A DNA stretch of 64,000 bases from positions 1-64,000 of the forward strand of contig NZ_RJMV01000002.1 in NCBI RefSeq assembly GCF_003943735.1, written 5' to 3'. Positions 1 through 7,480 of this stretch are shown here, piece after piece. The stretch is from Streptococcus sanguinis. GTDB taxonomy: Bacteria > Bacillota > Bacilli > Lactobacillales > Streptococcaceae. The first letter of the stretch is position 1. The number at the start of each line of letters is the position of its first letter. A program made the position numbers and the translations under genes. The notes beneath the pieces are model-generated. The model saw only the letters and a list, made by a program, of their open reading frames with translations, was not told the origin of the DNA and did not search any database.

Positions 1-30
1 TAATACTAATCGCTCGAGGACTTATCCTAG
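1..30 (+). rRNA. 23S rRNA, 3' end only
   Basis: The first bases match the conserved 3' terminus of streptococcal 23S rRNA (ctcgaggacttatcc). Only about 30 bases are inside the window, so the exact mature end is approximate. The 5S gene follows after a spacer of about 115 bp, as in a normal rRNA operon. Confidence 0.85.
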
Positions 31-145
31 AATAAGAGCTTCATCAGAGTGCAGCGAATGGTTTAGAGAAATGTGAGATTTGATATTGTATTCAATTTTG
101 AGTTGACAAGGCTTGTCTGAGAGGACAGGAACGTTAATTCAATAG

Positions 146-261
146 TTAAGTGACGATAGCCTAGGAGATACACCTGTACCCATGCCGAACACAGCAGTTA
201 AGCCCTAGAACGCCGGAAGTAGTTGGGGGTTGCCCCCTGTGAGATATGGTAGTCGCTTAGC
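146..261 (+). rRNA. rrf: 5S rRNA
   Basis: The sequence contains the conserved 5S elements gatacacctgtacccatgcc and gccctagaacgccggaag. The terminal strands (agtgacgatagc and the closing gtcgcttagc) pair. Length is about 116 nt, the usual size. The ends are accurate to a few bases. The gene lies between 23S and the tRNA cluster and is transcribed with them. Confidence 0.93.
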
Positions 262-264
262 GAA

Positions 265-337
265 GGGAGTTTAGCTCAGCTGGGAGAGCATCTGCCTTAC
301 AAGCAGAGGGTCAGCGGTTCGATCCCGTTAACTCCCA
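265..337 (+). tRNA. tRNA-Val (TAC)
   Basis: 73-nt cloverleaf with acceptor GGGAGTT paired to AACTCCC, anticodon TAC at 298-300 and T-loop GGTTCGATCC. First tRNA after 5S. CCA is not encoded. Confidence 0.97.
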
Positions 338-342
338 TATTA

Positions 343-415
343 GGTCCCGTAGTGTAGCGGTTATCACGTCGCCCTGTCACGGCGAAGATCGCGGGTTCGA
401 TTCCCGTCGGGACCG
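343..415 (+). tRNA. tRNA-Asp (GTC)
   Basis: 73-nt cloverleaf with acceptor GGTCCCG paired to CGGGACC, anticodon GTC at 376-378 and T-loop GGTTCGATTCC. Confidence 0.97.
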
Positions 416-447
416 TTGAAGTCGAGAAGATTTCAATAAAAGTAAGA

Positions 448-520
448 GACTCGTTAGCTCAGTTGGTAGAGCATTTGACTTTTAATCAAAGGGTCACTGG
501 TTCGAGCCCAGTACGGGTCA
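448..520 (+). tRNA. tRNA-Lys (TTT)
   Basis: 73-nt cloverleaf with acceptor GACTCGT paired to ACGGGTC (one G-T pair), anticodon TTT and discriminator A. CCA is not encoded. Confidence 0.97.
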
Positions 521-525
521 TAAGA

Positions 526-607
526 GCGGGTTTGGCGGAATTGGCAGACGCACCAGATTTAGGATCTGGCGCTTTAGGGCGTGGGGGTTCAAGTCCCTTA
601 ACCCGCA
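526..607 (+). tRNA. tRNA-Leu (TAG)
   Basis: 82-nt class II tRNA with a long variable arm. Acceptor is GCGGGTT paired to AACCCGC and the anticodon is TAG. Confidence 0.97.
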
Positions 608-623
608 TATAAGATAATAATGA

Positions 624-696
624 GCCGGCTTAGCTCAGTTGGTAGAGCATCTGATTTGTAATCAGAGGGTCGCGTGTTCAAGTCATGTAGCCGGCA
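624..696 (+). tRNA. tRNA-Thr (TGT)
   Basis: 73-nt cloverleaf with acceptor GCCGGCT paired to AGCCGGC, anticodon TGT and standard D and T loops. Confidence 0.97.
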
Positions 697-710
697 TTTT
701 TGAATAGGAT

Positions 711-782
711 GCGAACGTAGTTCAGTGGTAGAACATCACCTTGCCAAGGTGGGGGTCGCGGGTTCGAATCCCGTCGTTCGCT
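711..782 (+). tRNA. tRNA-Gly (GCC)
   Basis: About 72 nt. Acceptor GCGAACG pairs with CGTTCGC, anticodon is GCC and the discriminator is T. Confidence 0.96.
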
Positions 783-789
783 TGAGGCG

Positions 790-875
790 GCCGGGGTGGC
801 GGAACTGGCAGACGCACAGGACTTAAAATCCTGCGATTGGTAACGATCGTACCGGTTCGATTCCGGTCCTCGGCA
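790..875 (+). tRNA. tRNA-Leu (TAA)
   Basis: 86-nt class II tRNA with a long variable arm and anticodon TAA at 824-826. Acceptor GCCGGGG pairs with CCTCGGC, with one G-T pair. Confidence 0.96.
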
Positions 876-906
876 TAGACTTGTAAGAGGCAGTAGAAGA
901 AGATGA

Positions 907-980
907 GCACCCTTAGCTCAACTGGATAGAGTACCTGACTACGAATCAGGCGGTTAGAGGTTCGACTCCTCTAGGGTGCA
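907..980 (+). tRNA. tRNA-Arg (ACG)
   Basis: 74-nt cloverleaf with acceptor GCACCCT paired to AGGGTGC and anticodon ACG. It directly precedes the truncated tRNA-Met. Confidence 0.97.
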
Positions 981-984
981 TTAA

Positions 985-1035
985 AGCGTCCGGTTCATAC
1001 CCGGGAGGTCGGGGGTTCGATCCCCTTCGCCGCTA
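985..1035 (+). pseudogene. truncated elongator tRNA-Met (CAT), 5' part missing
   Basis: The anticodon arm (CCGGTTCATACCCGG), variable region, T-arm and 3' acceptor strand ending CGCCGCTA of an elongator tRNA-Met are present. The 5' acceptor strand and most of the D-arm are absent. Only four bases (ttaa) separate the tRNA-Arg end from the retained agcgtccgg. In related streptococci a tRNA-Pro (TGG) followed by a full tRNA-Met sits here, so a deletion appears to have removed tRNA-Pro plus about 23 nt of tRNA-Met. It cannot fold into a complete tRNA. A sequencing or assembly fault is possible. Confidence 0.8.
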
Positions 1036-1048
1036 TAATGATCTTGTC

Positions 1049-1122
1049 GGACCTTTAGCTCAGCTGGTTAGAGCTCTCGGCTCATAACCGAGTGGTCGTA
1101 GGTTCAAGTCCTACAAGGTCCA
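1049..1122 (+). tRNA. tRNA-Ile2 (CAT, lysidine-type) or tRNA-Met
   Basis: 74-nt cloverleaf with acceptor GGACCTT paired to AAGGTCC and anticodon loop CTCATAA. The body matches the CAT tRNA of Gram-positives that is modified by TilS to read AUA (Ile). Automatic annotation commonly labels it Met. Confidence 0.93.
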
Positions 1123-1134
1123 TAGTGTTATCTT

Positions 1135-1224
1135 GGAGGATTACCCAAGTCCGGCTGAAGGGAACGGTCTTGAAAACCGTCAGGCGTGTAAAAGCGTGCG
1201 TGGGTTCGAATCCCACATCCTCCT
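1135..1224 (+). tRNA. tRNA-Ser (TGA)
   Basis: 90-nt class II tRNA with a long variable arm, acceptor GGAGGAT paired to ATCCTCC, and anticodon TGA. Confidence 0.96.
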
Positions 1225-1243
1225 TAGGGACGAATAGTAATGA

Positions 1244-1317
<74 letters not shown>

Positions 1318-1322
1318 TAATT

Positions 1323-1395
1323 GGCTCGGTAGCTCAGTTGGTAGAGCAATGGATTGAAGCTCCATGTGTCGGCGGTTCGATTCCGTCTCGCGCCA
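1323..1395 (+). tRNA. tRNA-Phe (GAA)
   Basis: 73-nt cloverleaf with anticodon GAA. Acceptor GGCTCGG against TCGCGCC has one apparent T-C mismatch at the fourth pair and one G-T pair. Confidence 0.95.
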
Positions 1396-1415
1396 TACAT
1401 TATCATAGTGGTGAT

Positions 1416-1486
1416 GCGGGTGTAGTTTAGTGGTAAAACTACAGCCTTCCAAGCTGTTGTCGCGAGTTCGATTCTCGTCACCCGCT
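1416..1486 (+). tRNA. tRNA-Gly (TCC)
   Basis: 71-nt cloverleaf with acceptor GCGGGTG paired to CACCCGC, anticodon TCC and discriminator T. Confidence 0.96.
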
Positions 1487-1519
1487 TTGAACGAAAGTTC
1501 ATACCAAGTTTTCAAACTT

Positions 1520-1593
<74 letters not shown>

Positions 1594-1602
1594 TAAAATA
1601 TT

Positions 1603-1690
1603 GGAGAATTACTCAAGAGGCTGAAGAGGACGGTTTGCTAAATCGTTAGGTCGGGTAACCGGCGCGGGGGTTCGAATCCCCCATTCTCCG
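1603..1690 (+). tRNA. tRNA-Ser (GCT)
   Basis: 88-nt class II tRNA with acceptor GGAGAAT paired to ATTCTCC and anticodon GCT. Last tRNA of the cluster. Confidence 0.96.
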
Positions 1691-1697
1691 TATAATG

Positions 1698-1728
1698 AGG
1701 AGTTTAGCATTTGCTATCTCCTTTTCTT
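1698..1728 (+). terminator. Rho-independent terminator of the rRNA-tRNA operon
   Basis: An interrupted hairpin, AGGAG plus TAGCA paired with TGCTA plus CTCCT around a two-base loop, is followed by TTTCTT. It starts eight bases after the last tRNA, so it is the natural end of the stable RNA transcript. Confidence 0.8.
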
Positions 1729-1762
1729 ATACTTTCTCGTCCTGTTTAGTGAGGTTTTTCTG

Positions 1763-2578
1763 ATGAATCGATTTAAAAAGTCTAAGTTTCTGCTTTCTTT
1801 TTTTGTATTAGTTGTTGCAATGACGATACTTATCTTATCTACCTCTTCTAGTTGGTTTGTATCAACTACTTCAAATATTATTTCATTGGTAGATAGACTT
1901 GTTGGTTCTCCTTTTGCTTTTGTAGCTGATAAAAAAGAAGAAATGTCAGATTTGATGTCTACTTATAGAGAGAATCAGCAGCTCAAGAAAAATTTTTATA
2001 AGGTTGAGGAAAAGGCTGGGAAGGCAGATTCCTTAGAAGATGAAAATGAGCAGTTGCGAAAACTTCTGGAGTTTAAAGAGACTGATAAAAATCAAGTTCA
2101 AATTGCCAGCGAAGTGATTGCCCGTACGCCAGCATCCTGGAAAAACGAGCTGACCATTGACAAAGGGACATCTGATAATGTGACAGATGCTATGTTGGTA
2201 GTAGCTAATGGTGGTCTAGTAGGAAGCGTTTCTGAAACCAGTAGTCAGTCTAGCTTAGTTTCTTTATTGACTAACGAGGAAAACTCAACTAAAATTTCTG
2301 TTAGGATTCAAACGAAGTCTGGTCCAGTTTATGGGATTATTACTGGTTATGATGAAAAAAACTCTGCTTATATCATCAGTCAGTTAAATAGTGCTGAAGA
2401 TATAAAAGAGGGAGATGAGGTGGCAACCAGTGGCTTGGGTGCTTATAATGCAGAAAATATTCCTGTCGGTAAGGTGCTTTCTGTATCTGAGGCTAAGGAT
2501 CAGTTAAACAAGGTTGTCCTGGTTAAGCCGGCTGCTGATTTGTCGGATATCCGTGCTGTAATGTTGGTAGGGAACTGA
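1763..2578 (+). CDS. mreC: cell shape-determining protein MreC
   Basis: A 271-residue protein with a short cytoplasmic N-terminus, one membrane segment at about residues 9-31, a helical coiled-coil stretch at about 60-100 and the beta-rich MreC domain (LVVANGGLVGSVSE and EGDEVATSGLG). MreC is an outer-face scaffold that works with MreD, RodA/FtsW and PBPs in peripheral peptidoglycan synthesis in ovococci. It begins 35 bp after the tRNA-operon terminator with a weak GAGG upstream. mreD follows after one base, so the two are co-transcribed. The order mreC-mreD-pcsB is conserved in streptococci. Confidence 0.95.
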   Translation: MNRFKKSKFLLSFFVLVVAMTILILSTSSSWFVSTTSNIISLVDRLVGSPFAFVADKKEEMSDLMSTYRENQQLKKNFYKVEEKAGKADSLEDENEQLRKLLEFKETDKNQVQIASEVIARTPASWKNELTIDKGTSDNVTDAMLVVANGGLVGSVSETSSQSSLVSLLTNEENSTKISVRIQTKSGPVYGIITGYDEKNSAYIISQLNSAEDIKEGDEVATSGLGAYNAENIPVGKVLSVSEAKDQLNKVVLVKPAADLSDIRAVMLVGN

Positions 2579-2579
2579 T

Positions 2580-3080
2580 ATGAGAGATATTAAAGAACAT
2601 CTTTTGACTCCTATTATTTTATTTTTTGTTTTATTGATCGATGGGCAGATTTCGACTTTTCTGGCTAATATTCTGCCTTTGCAATGGCACCTAGTCAGTC
2701 ATTTTATCTTTATTTTCATGCTTTTTGTTTCCATCAACCTCTCTAAAAACTATAATATTCTCTTATTTTGCTGTCTGGGGCTGATTTACGATGTTTATTA
2801 TTTTCATACCATCGGTATTGCTCTTATTCTTTTTCCTTTTTTAAGTCTCTTGGTTTGTCAGTCTAGTTCGACTATGCTTTTAAATAAATTTACTCGCTTT
2901 TTATCTGTTCTGATTCTTGTATTTTTATTTGAATTAACCAGTTTTGCTTTTGCAGCATTTTTGAATCTTTCTAGTCTGAATTTGCAGGATTTTGTCCTTA
3001 GCAGTTTAGTACCGACTATCCTTCTCAATGGCCTGATATTCCTCATTTTTCAGCCTATTTTCGAAAAAATGTATTTATGA
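2580..3080 (+). CDS. mreD: cell shape-determining membrane protein MreD
   Basis: A 166-residue, very hydrophobic protein with about five membrane helices, matching the MreD family in size and topology. It functions with MreC in septal and peripheral wall synthesis. The start is one base after the mreC stop and translation is probably coupled. Sequence identity in this family is low, so the call relies on topology and on the conserved mreC-mreD-pcsB order. Confidence 0.9.
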   Translation: MRDIKEHLLTPIILFFVLLIDGQISTFLANILPLQWHLVSHFIFIFMLFVSINLSKNYNILLFCCLGLIYDVYYFHTIGIALILFPFLSLLVCQSSSTMLLNKFTRFLSVLILVFLFELTSFAFAAFLNLSSLNLQDFVLSSLVPTILLNGLIFLIFQPIFEKMYL

Positions 3081-3097
3081 TAAACAAGAAATAAAAA

Positions 3098-3141
3098 TGT
3101 AATAAAGGCGTAACATATGATACAGCATTTTCTGGTATACT
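3098..3141 (+). promoter_or_regulatory. pcsB promoter with WalR (VicR) box
   Basis: TGTAAT-AAAGG-CGTAAC at 3098-3114 matches the WalR/VicR consensus of two TGTWAH half-sites five bases apart, with one change in the second half. An extended -10 (TGG then TATACT at 3136-3141) lies 21 bases downstream, so WalR would bind at the -35 position as an activator. In pneumococcus pcsB is the key essential target of WalRK. Confidence 0.7.
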
Positions 3142-3176
3142 AGTTAATGTCTTATAAGAAGGAGTGTATTATTTTT

Positions 3177-4391
3177 ATGAAGAAAAAACTACTCACATCA
3201 ATTTTATTGAGTACGGTTATCCTTTCACAAGGAGCTGCACTTGTGAGCGTTAAAGCGGAGACAACTGATGAAAAGATTGCTGCACAAGACAGCAAGATTA
3301 ATAGTTTGACAGAGCAACAACAATCAGCTCAGGCACAAGTTAACGAGATTCAAGGACAAGTATCTGCTATTCAAAAGCAACAAGAAGAGCTTAAAGCAGA
3401 AAATGAAAAATTGTCTGCTGAATCTGCAAAACTTTCTGCAGAGATTGACGAACTGTCTAAAAATATTGTAGCTCGTAATGAGTCACTTGCAAATCAAGCT
3501 CGCAGTACCCAAACAAATGGAACTGCTACTAGCTACATCAATACAGTTGTAAATTCTAGCTCTATCACAGAAGCTATTTCTCGTGTAGCAGCTATGAGCG
3601 AAATTGTTTCAGCAAATAATAAAATGCTGGAACAACAAAAGAAAGATAAAGAAGTAATTGCTGAAAAGCAAGTTGCGAATAATGAAGCTATCAATACTGT
3701 AATTGCTAACCAAGAGAAGTTAGCTGATGATGAGCAAACTTTGGCAACAAAACAAGCTGAACTGAAAGCAGCTCAGGCAAGTCTTGCAGCTGAAAAAGCG
3801 ACTGCTGAAAACGAAAAGAATTCTCTTCTTGAAGAAAAAGCAGCAGCTGAAAAAGCAGCAGCTGAAGCGGCAGCTCGTGAAGCAGCTTATAAAGCAGAGC
3901 AAGAATCAAAACGTCAAGCAATTGAAGCTTCAGGAAATACTACCCTGCAAGCTCAGGTTCAAGCAGTTGTTAATTCAGCTCCAGCAGCTGAAGCAGCGGC
4001 TCCAGCAGCACCTGCAGTAACTCAATCTGTTGCCCGTGCGAATAGACCAGTTTATAGCTCATCTGCATCTTCTTATCCAGTAGGTCAATGTACTTGGGGT
4101 GCTAAGACATTAGCTCCTTGGGCTGGTGATTACTGGGGTAATGGTGGACAATGGTCTGCAAGTGCAGCAGCAGCAGGCTTCCGTGTTGGTTCACAGCCAG
4201 AAGTTGGAGCAATTGCATGTTGGACTGACGGTGGATACGGACACGTTGCAGTAGTAACAGCTGTTCAATCTACTACAAGTATCCAAGTATCAGAAGCAAA
4301 CTACCTTGGACAACAATCAATCGGTAACTACCGTGGATGGTTTAATCCAACAACTGCACAAGGTACAGTTTCATATATCTATCCGAACTAA
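3177..4391 (+). CDS. pcsB: peptidoglycan hydrolase PcsB (CHAP domain, cell division)
   Basis: 404 residues from the ATG preceded by AGAAGGAG; an in-frame ATG ten codons upstream gives no signal peptide. The signal peptide ends around VKAET. Residues about 30-260 are coiled coil, interrupted by a hydrophobic helix pair, followed by an Ala/Glu-rich linker. The C-terminal CHAP domain has the catalytic Cys in [11 protein letters not shown] and the His in GGYGHVAVV. PcsB splits septal peptidoglycan when activated by FtsEX through its coiled coil. A terminator follows. The CHAP domain is strikingly similar to that of the hydrolase at 20651-22600. Confidence 0.96.
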   Translation: MKKKLLTSILLSTVILSQGAALVSVKAETTDEKIAAQDSKINSLTEQQQSAQAQVNEIQGQVSAIQKQQEELKAENEKLSAESAKLSAEIDELSKNIVARNESLANQARSTQTNGTATSYINTVVNSSSITEAISRVAAMSEIVSANNKMLEQQKKDKEVIAEKQVANNEAINTVIANQEKLADDEQTLATKQAELKAAQASLAAEKATAENEKNSLLEEKAAAEKAAAEAAAREAAYKAEQESKRQAIEASGNTTLQAQVQAVVNSAPAAEAAAPAAPAVTQSVARANRPVYSSSASSYPVGQCTWGAKTLAPWAGDYWGNGGQWSASAAAAGFRVGSQPEVGAIACWTDGGYGHVAVVTAVQSTTSIQVSEANYLGQQSIGNYRGWFNPTTAQGTVSYIYPN

Positions 4392-4395
4392 TCAG

Positions 4396-4425
4396 TAAAA
4401 AGCGCCTCTGGCGTTTTTTATTTTT
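4396..4425 (+). terminator. terminator after pcsB
   Basis: CGCC-tct-GGCG stem extended by A/T pairs and followed by TTTTTT, located just after the pcsB stop. Confidence 0.8.
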
Positions 4426-4427
4426 AA

Positions 4428-4456
4428 TTGAAAAATCAACTGAAAAAAGTTACAAT
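4428..4456 (+). promoter_or_regulatory. prs promoter
   Basis: TTGAAA at 4428-4433, a 17-base spacer, then TACAAT at 4451-4456. About 55 bases separate it from the prs start, which has a strong TGGAGGG ribosome site. Confidence 0.6.
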
Positions 4457-4515
4457 GGTAGTTGGGAAAAGTTGTAATTGGACAATGAAAGACGATTTAG
4501 AATCTGGAGGGAATC

Positions 4516-5481
4516 ATGTCTTTTTCTGATTTAAAACTCTTTGCTCTTTCTTCTAATCAAGAATTAGCGCAGCGTGTTGCTCAAGAGATTGGATTGCCAC
4601 TTGGGAAATCAACTGTTCGTCAGTTCTCTGATGGAGAGATTCAAGTGAATATTGAAGAATCTATTCGCGGGAAACACGTCTTTATTTTGCAGTCTACCAG
4701 CTCGCCAGTCAATGATAATTTGATGGAAATCTTGATTATGGTAGATGCTTTGAAACGGGCTAGCGCTGAATCCATTAATGTTGTCATGCCTTACTATGGC
4801 TATGCTCGGCAGGATCGCAAGGCTAGAGCTCGTGAGCCAATTACATCTAAATTAGTTGCTAATATGTTGGAAATTGCTGGTGTGGATCGGATGCTGACTA
4901 TTGACTTGCACGCAGCGCAAATCCAGGGCTTCTTTGATATTCCAGTGGATCACTTGATGGGTGCACCTTTGATTGCTGATTACTTTGAGCGACGTAATAT
5001 GACAGGGGGCGACTACGTGGTAGTCAGTCCTGACCATGGTGGTGTGAGTCGAGCCCGTAAGTTAGCAGAGTTTCTGAAAACCCCGATTGCCATTATTGAT
5101 AAGCGCCGCAGTGTAGACAAGATGAATAGCAGTGAAGTCATGAACATCATTGGTAAGGTGGAAGGAAAAACTTGTATCCTAATTGATGATATGATTGATA
5201 CAGCGGGAACTATCTGCCATGCGGCTGATGCTCTCGCTGAGGCGGGGGCTGTAGAAGTCTATGCTAGCTGTACGCATCCAGTCTTATCTGGTCCTGCTAT
5301 GGATAATATTCAAAAATCAGCGATTAAAAAATTGGTTGTGCTGGATACGATTTATCTGCCTCAAGAGCGCTTAATTGATAAGATTGAGCAGATTTCAATT
5401 GCGCATCTTTTAGGGGAAGCCATTGTCCGTATTCATGAAAAACGTCCGCTGTCACCCTTGTTTGAAATAGGTAAAAAATAA
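4516..5481 (+). CDS. prs: ribose-phosphate pyrophosphokinase (PRPP synthetase)
   Basis: 321 residues, the typical length. It converts ribose 5-phosphate and ATP into PRPP, the first substrate of the purine pathway encoded downstream and also used for pyrimidines, NAD, His and Trp. Visible motifs are the ATP-binding FSDGEIQVN, the metal-binding [11 protein letters not shown] and the PRPP loop [12 protein letters not shown]. The gene stands alone between terminators with its own promoter. Streptococci carry two prs copies; this one is in the pcsB-adjacent position. Confidence 0.96.
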   Translation: MSFSDLKLFALSSNQELAQRVAQEIGLPLGKSTVRQFSDGEIQVNIEESIRGKHVFILQSTSSPVNDNLMEILIMVDALKRASAESINVVMPYYGYARQDRKARAREPITSKLVANMLEIAGVDRMLTIDLHAAQIQGFFDIPVDHLMGAPLIADYFERRNMTGGDYVVVSPDHGGVSRARKLAEFLKTPIAIIDKRRSVDKMNSSEVMNIIGKVEGKTCILIDDMIDTAGTICHAADALAEAGAVEVYASCTHPVLSGPAMDNIQKSAIKKLVVLDTIYLPQERLIDKIEQISIAHLLGEAIVRIHEKRPLSPLFEIGKK

Positions 5482-5493
5482 TCTGAGATATAT

Positions 5494-5530
5494 GGCTGGG
5501 ATACTTGATTCCTGGCCTCTTTTTTATTTT
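5494..5530 (+). terminator. terminator after prs
   Basis: GGCTGGGA pairs with TCCTGGCC (two G-T pairs) around an eight-base loop, followed by TTTTTT. From here to the promoter at 5698 the sequence is AT-rich with no gene visible. Confidence 0.75.
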
Positions 5531-5697
5531 ATTTCTACTATCTTTTTTAAAAAAGTCCAACATTTGCTTTGAAAGAAAACTCAAATTACTTGATGTTTCA
5601 AATATAAATAAATGACCATTTAAATAGTTGGTAAATTGACAATTTGTCTCATCCCTTGGTATTATTTGGTTTTAAAAATTTTTATGTAGTAAAATTC

Positions 5698-5726
5698 TTG
5701 ACTTTTTTAAGAGTTCGAACTATACT
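5698..5726 (+). promoter_or_regulatory. strong promoter of the secreted LPKTS protein
   Basis: TTGACT at 5698-5703, a 17-base spacer and TATACT at 5721-5726. A second possible promoter lies upstream (TTGACA at 5636, TATTAT at 5660, 18-base spacer). The leader of about 60 bases contains two similar stretches, gtaacgggga and gtaacgagga; the second one holds the ribosome site. Confidence 0.65.
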
Positions 5727-5794
5727 TAGTAGTAGGTAATATTAGGTAACGGGGAGTTACAATTATTTTTGAAAAGTAACGAGGAGATGAGATA

Positions 5795-6364
5795 ATGAAA
5801 AAGGTTTTGCTTTCAAGTGCTGTGGCCCTTTCACTTTTCGCGGCTGCTGCACCAGTATTTGCTGAGGGTACAGCCAGTCTTTGGGTTAATGACATTGATA
5901 ATAATGAAGTTCCCCAAGGCAGTACGGACTCAGAATCTAATAAAGTTATGGATGAACTGCAGGCCTATAGAGATGCACAATCAGCTCTGGATCAGCAAGT
6001 TGCTGAAGCTAAGAAAGCTCCGGTTGGTAAAAGTGCTGTGATGGAGGATCAAGCTGGTAACAAAGTTCTTGTTATTGGTGAGGGAGAGTCGGCTAATGCG
6101 GATCAGCCTTCAGTGGCACCATCTACTACAGATCCATCTACACCGGCTTATTCGGCAGCACCTTACTCCACAGCCTCTTCATCAGTTCCGACTTTTCCAG
6201 CACCGTCTCAATCTTCGGCGGCGTCCTCTTCAGCAGTAGGTAAAAAGAAGGCTAAAAAATCAGAAAATAAAGCAAAAAAAGCTCCGGAAGCAAAAGAAGA
6301 AAACAAGGAAAATGAGGAAAATTCTGAAGAAAAGTCACTTCCTAAGACAAGTGCAGTCAAATAA
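5795..6364 (+). CDS. secreted Ser/Pro-rich protein ending in LPKTS, no membrane anchor
   Basis: 189 residues. A signal peptide covers about residues 1-23 (cleavage near VFA-EG). A short acidic/helical region follows, then a Ser/Pro/Ala-rich stretch at about 95-150, a Lys/Glu-rich tail, and the C-terminus SLPKTSAVK. LPKTS resembles a sortase signal, but only three residues follow it and the hydrophobic helix and positive tail are missing. The next bases in all frames do not encode one. The next gene is a sortase, so a functional link is plausible but unproven. I do not recognise a family. It may be a wall-associated secreted protein or one whose anchor has decayed. Confidence 0.75.
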   Translation: MKKVLLSSAVALSLFAAAAPVFAEGTASLWVNDIDNNEVPQGSTDSESNKVMDELQAYRDAQSALDQQVAEAKKAPVGKSAVMEDQAGNKVLVIGEGESANADQPSVAPSTTDPSTPAYSAAPYSTASSSVPTFPAPSQSSAASSSAVGKKKAKKSENKAKKAPEAKEENKENEENSEEKSLPKTSAVK

Positions 6365-6391
6365 TTTTGTCTTTAATTTGTGCTAACGCCT

Positions 6392-6427
6392 AAATATCAC
6401 TGAGCCTTCGTTCGGTGATATTTTTTG
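6392..6427 (+). terminator. terminator/attenuator between secreted protein and sortase
   Basis: ATATCACTGA pairs with TCGGTGATAT (ten base pairs), followed by TTTTTT. Only about 30 bases remain before the sortase ATG, too few for an ordinary promoter. The sortase is therefore probably expressed by read-through, which would lower its level relative to the secreted protein. Confidence 0.8.
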
Positions 6428-6458
6428 TAAAAAATGAAAAATAAAGGATTTTTAGATT

Positions 6459-7301
6459 ATGCAAGAAAAAGATAGGAGTCAAGCTTCGAATAAGAAACAG
6501 CTCTTTGTTGTTGGCATTTGCCTCCTGCTGATTGTTCTGGTTATTTTTTCTGTTTTTTATGCTTTCCGTTCATCAGCATCAGGCAGTAAGCTTCGAGTTT
6601 CGCATCCTAGCAGGATTGAGACGTCAAGCTCATCTGCATCTTCAAGTCAGACAGAAAAGGATTATTTAGCAGAGCGTTTTGCTAAACTGAAGTCTGTGAA
6701 TTCAGAAACGATAGGCTATGTCTATGCTCCTGGTACACAGTTGGATGAGCCAGTGGTGCAAACGAAAGATAATGAGACTTATCTGCTGAAGACTTTTGAA
6801 GGAAAGCAAGAGCCCTATATGGGAGCGGTCTTTATGGATAAGGACAATCATAAAGATTTCAGCGATCGTTTGACTTGGCTTTTCGGGCATGCTCGGGGCA
6901 GCAAGGCAGGAGATCATCGTATGTTTAATGACGTCAACTACTATGATCGTCAGGATTATTTTGACAAACATAGATATGTCGTGATTGAGACTCCTGAGCG
7001 TAAGTATTATTATCAAGCTATGGGACTGGTCATCGTGCCGGAAGAGACGGCTTTTTATCGGACGGAGTTTAAGGACGACGAGGACTTTACAACTCAGCTC
7101 AGAAATATCTATGAGGCTGCTCGTACTAAGGATCCTAAGATCCAGATTAAGGCGAGCGACCGGTATTTAGTTCTCTCAACCTGCCGTGAGGAAGATGACA
7201 CGATTCGTTCTAATCTTTATTTGCGGCAGATTCCTGATTCAGAACTGCCAGATTTTCTGGCCAAGCATGGCAAGGAATTGACCTATACTCCGACTCGTTG
7301 A
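6459..7301 (+). CDS. srtB: class B sortase-like transpeptidase
   Basis: 280 residues. One N-terminal membrane helix (about 15-37) is followed by a Ser-rich linker and an extracellular sortase domain. The catalytic triad is visible: His144 in LFGHARG, Cys242 in LSTC, and Arg250 or Arg256 shortly after. The segments PVVQTKDNETYL and GAVFMDKDN are typical of class B rather than class A or C enzymes. Class B sortases usually attach NPQTN-like proteins, often for haem uptake, but no such genes are nearby. The adjacent LPKTS-ending protein is the only candidate partner here. Ribosome site AAAGGA. The srtB symbol is by class, not by proven function. Confidence 0.8.
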   Translation: MQEKDRSQASNKKQLFVVGICLLLIVLVIFSVFYAFRSSASGSKLRVSHPSRIETSSSSASSSQTEKDYLAERFAKLKSVNSETIGYVYAPGTQLDEPVVQTKDNETYLLKTFEGKQEPYMGAVFMDKDNHKDFSDRLTWLFGHARGSKAGDHRMFNDVNYYDRQDYFDKHRYVVIETPERKYYYQAMGLVIVPEETAFYRTEFKDDEDFTTQLRNIYEAARTKDPKIQIKASDRYLVLSTCREEDDTIRSNLYLRQIPDSELPDFLAKHGKELTYTPTR

Positions 7302-7364
7302 TTGGCCTGTTACATGAGATGTGGCTATATCCATTATCTGCCAGAGAAGAATTTTAAGGAAAGG

Positions 7365-7399
7365 AAAAAAGGGACTGAGTGTAAGCTTAGTCCTTTTTC
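7365..7399 (+). terminator. terminator after sortase
   Basis: GGACTGAG pairs with CTTAGTCC (one G-T pair), flanked by A and T runs. Confidence 0.8.
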
Positions 7400-7424
7400 T
7401 GCATAAGAAATCATGTAATAGCTT

Positions 7425-7453
7425 TTGCTATGCTTCTGCATTTATAGTATAAT
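7425..7453 (+). promoter_or_regulatory. promoter of aminotransferase-recO operon
   Basis: TTGCTA at 7425-7430, a 17-base spacer and TATAAT at 7448-7453. Transcription would start about 20 bases before the GGAGG ribosome site. Confidence 0.7.
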
Positions 7454-7480
7454 AGTTCTATTGAGCGGCTGGAGGTATGT

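Noticed and set aside
3706-4020. Leu/Gln/Lys-rich frames within pcsB
   Set aside because: They are shadows of the repetitive Ala/Glu linker and coiled coil of PcsB.
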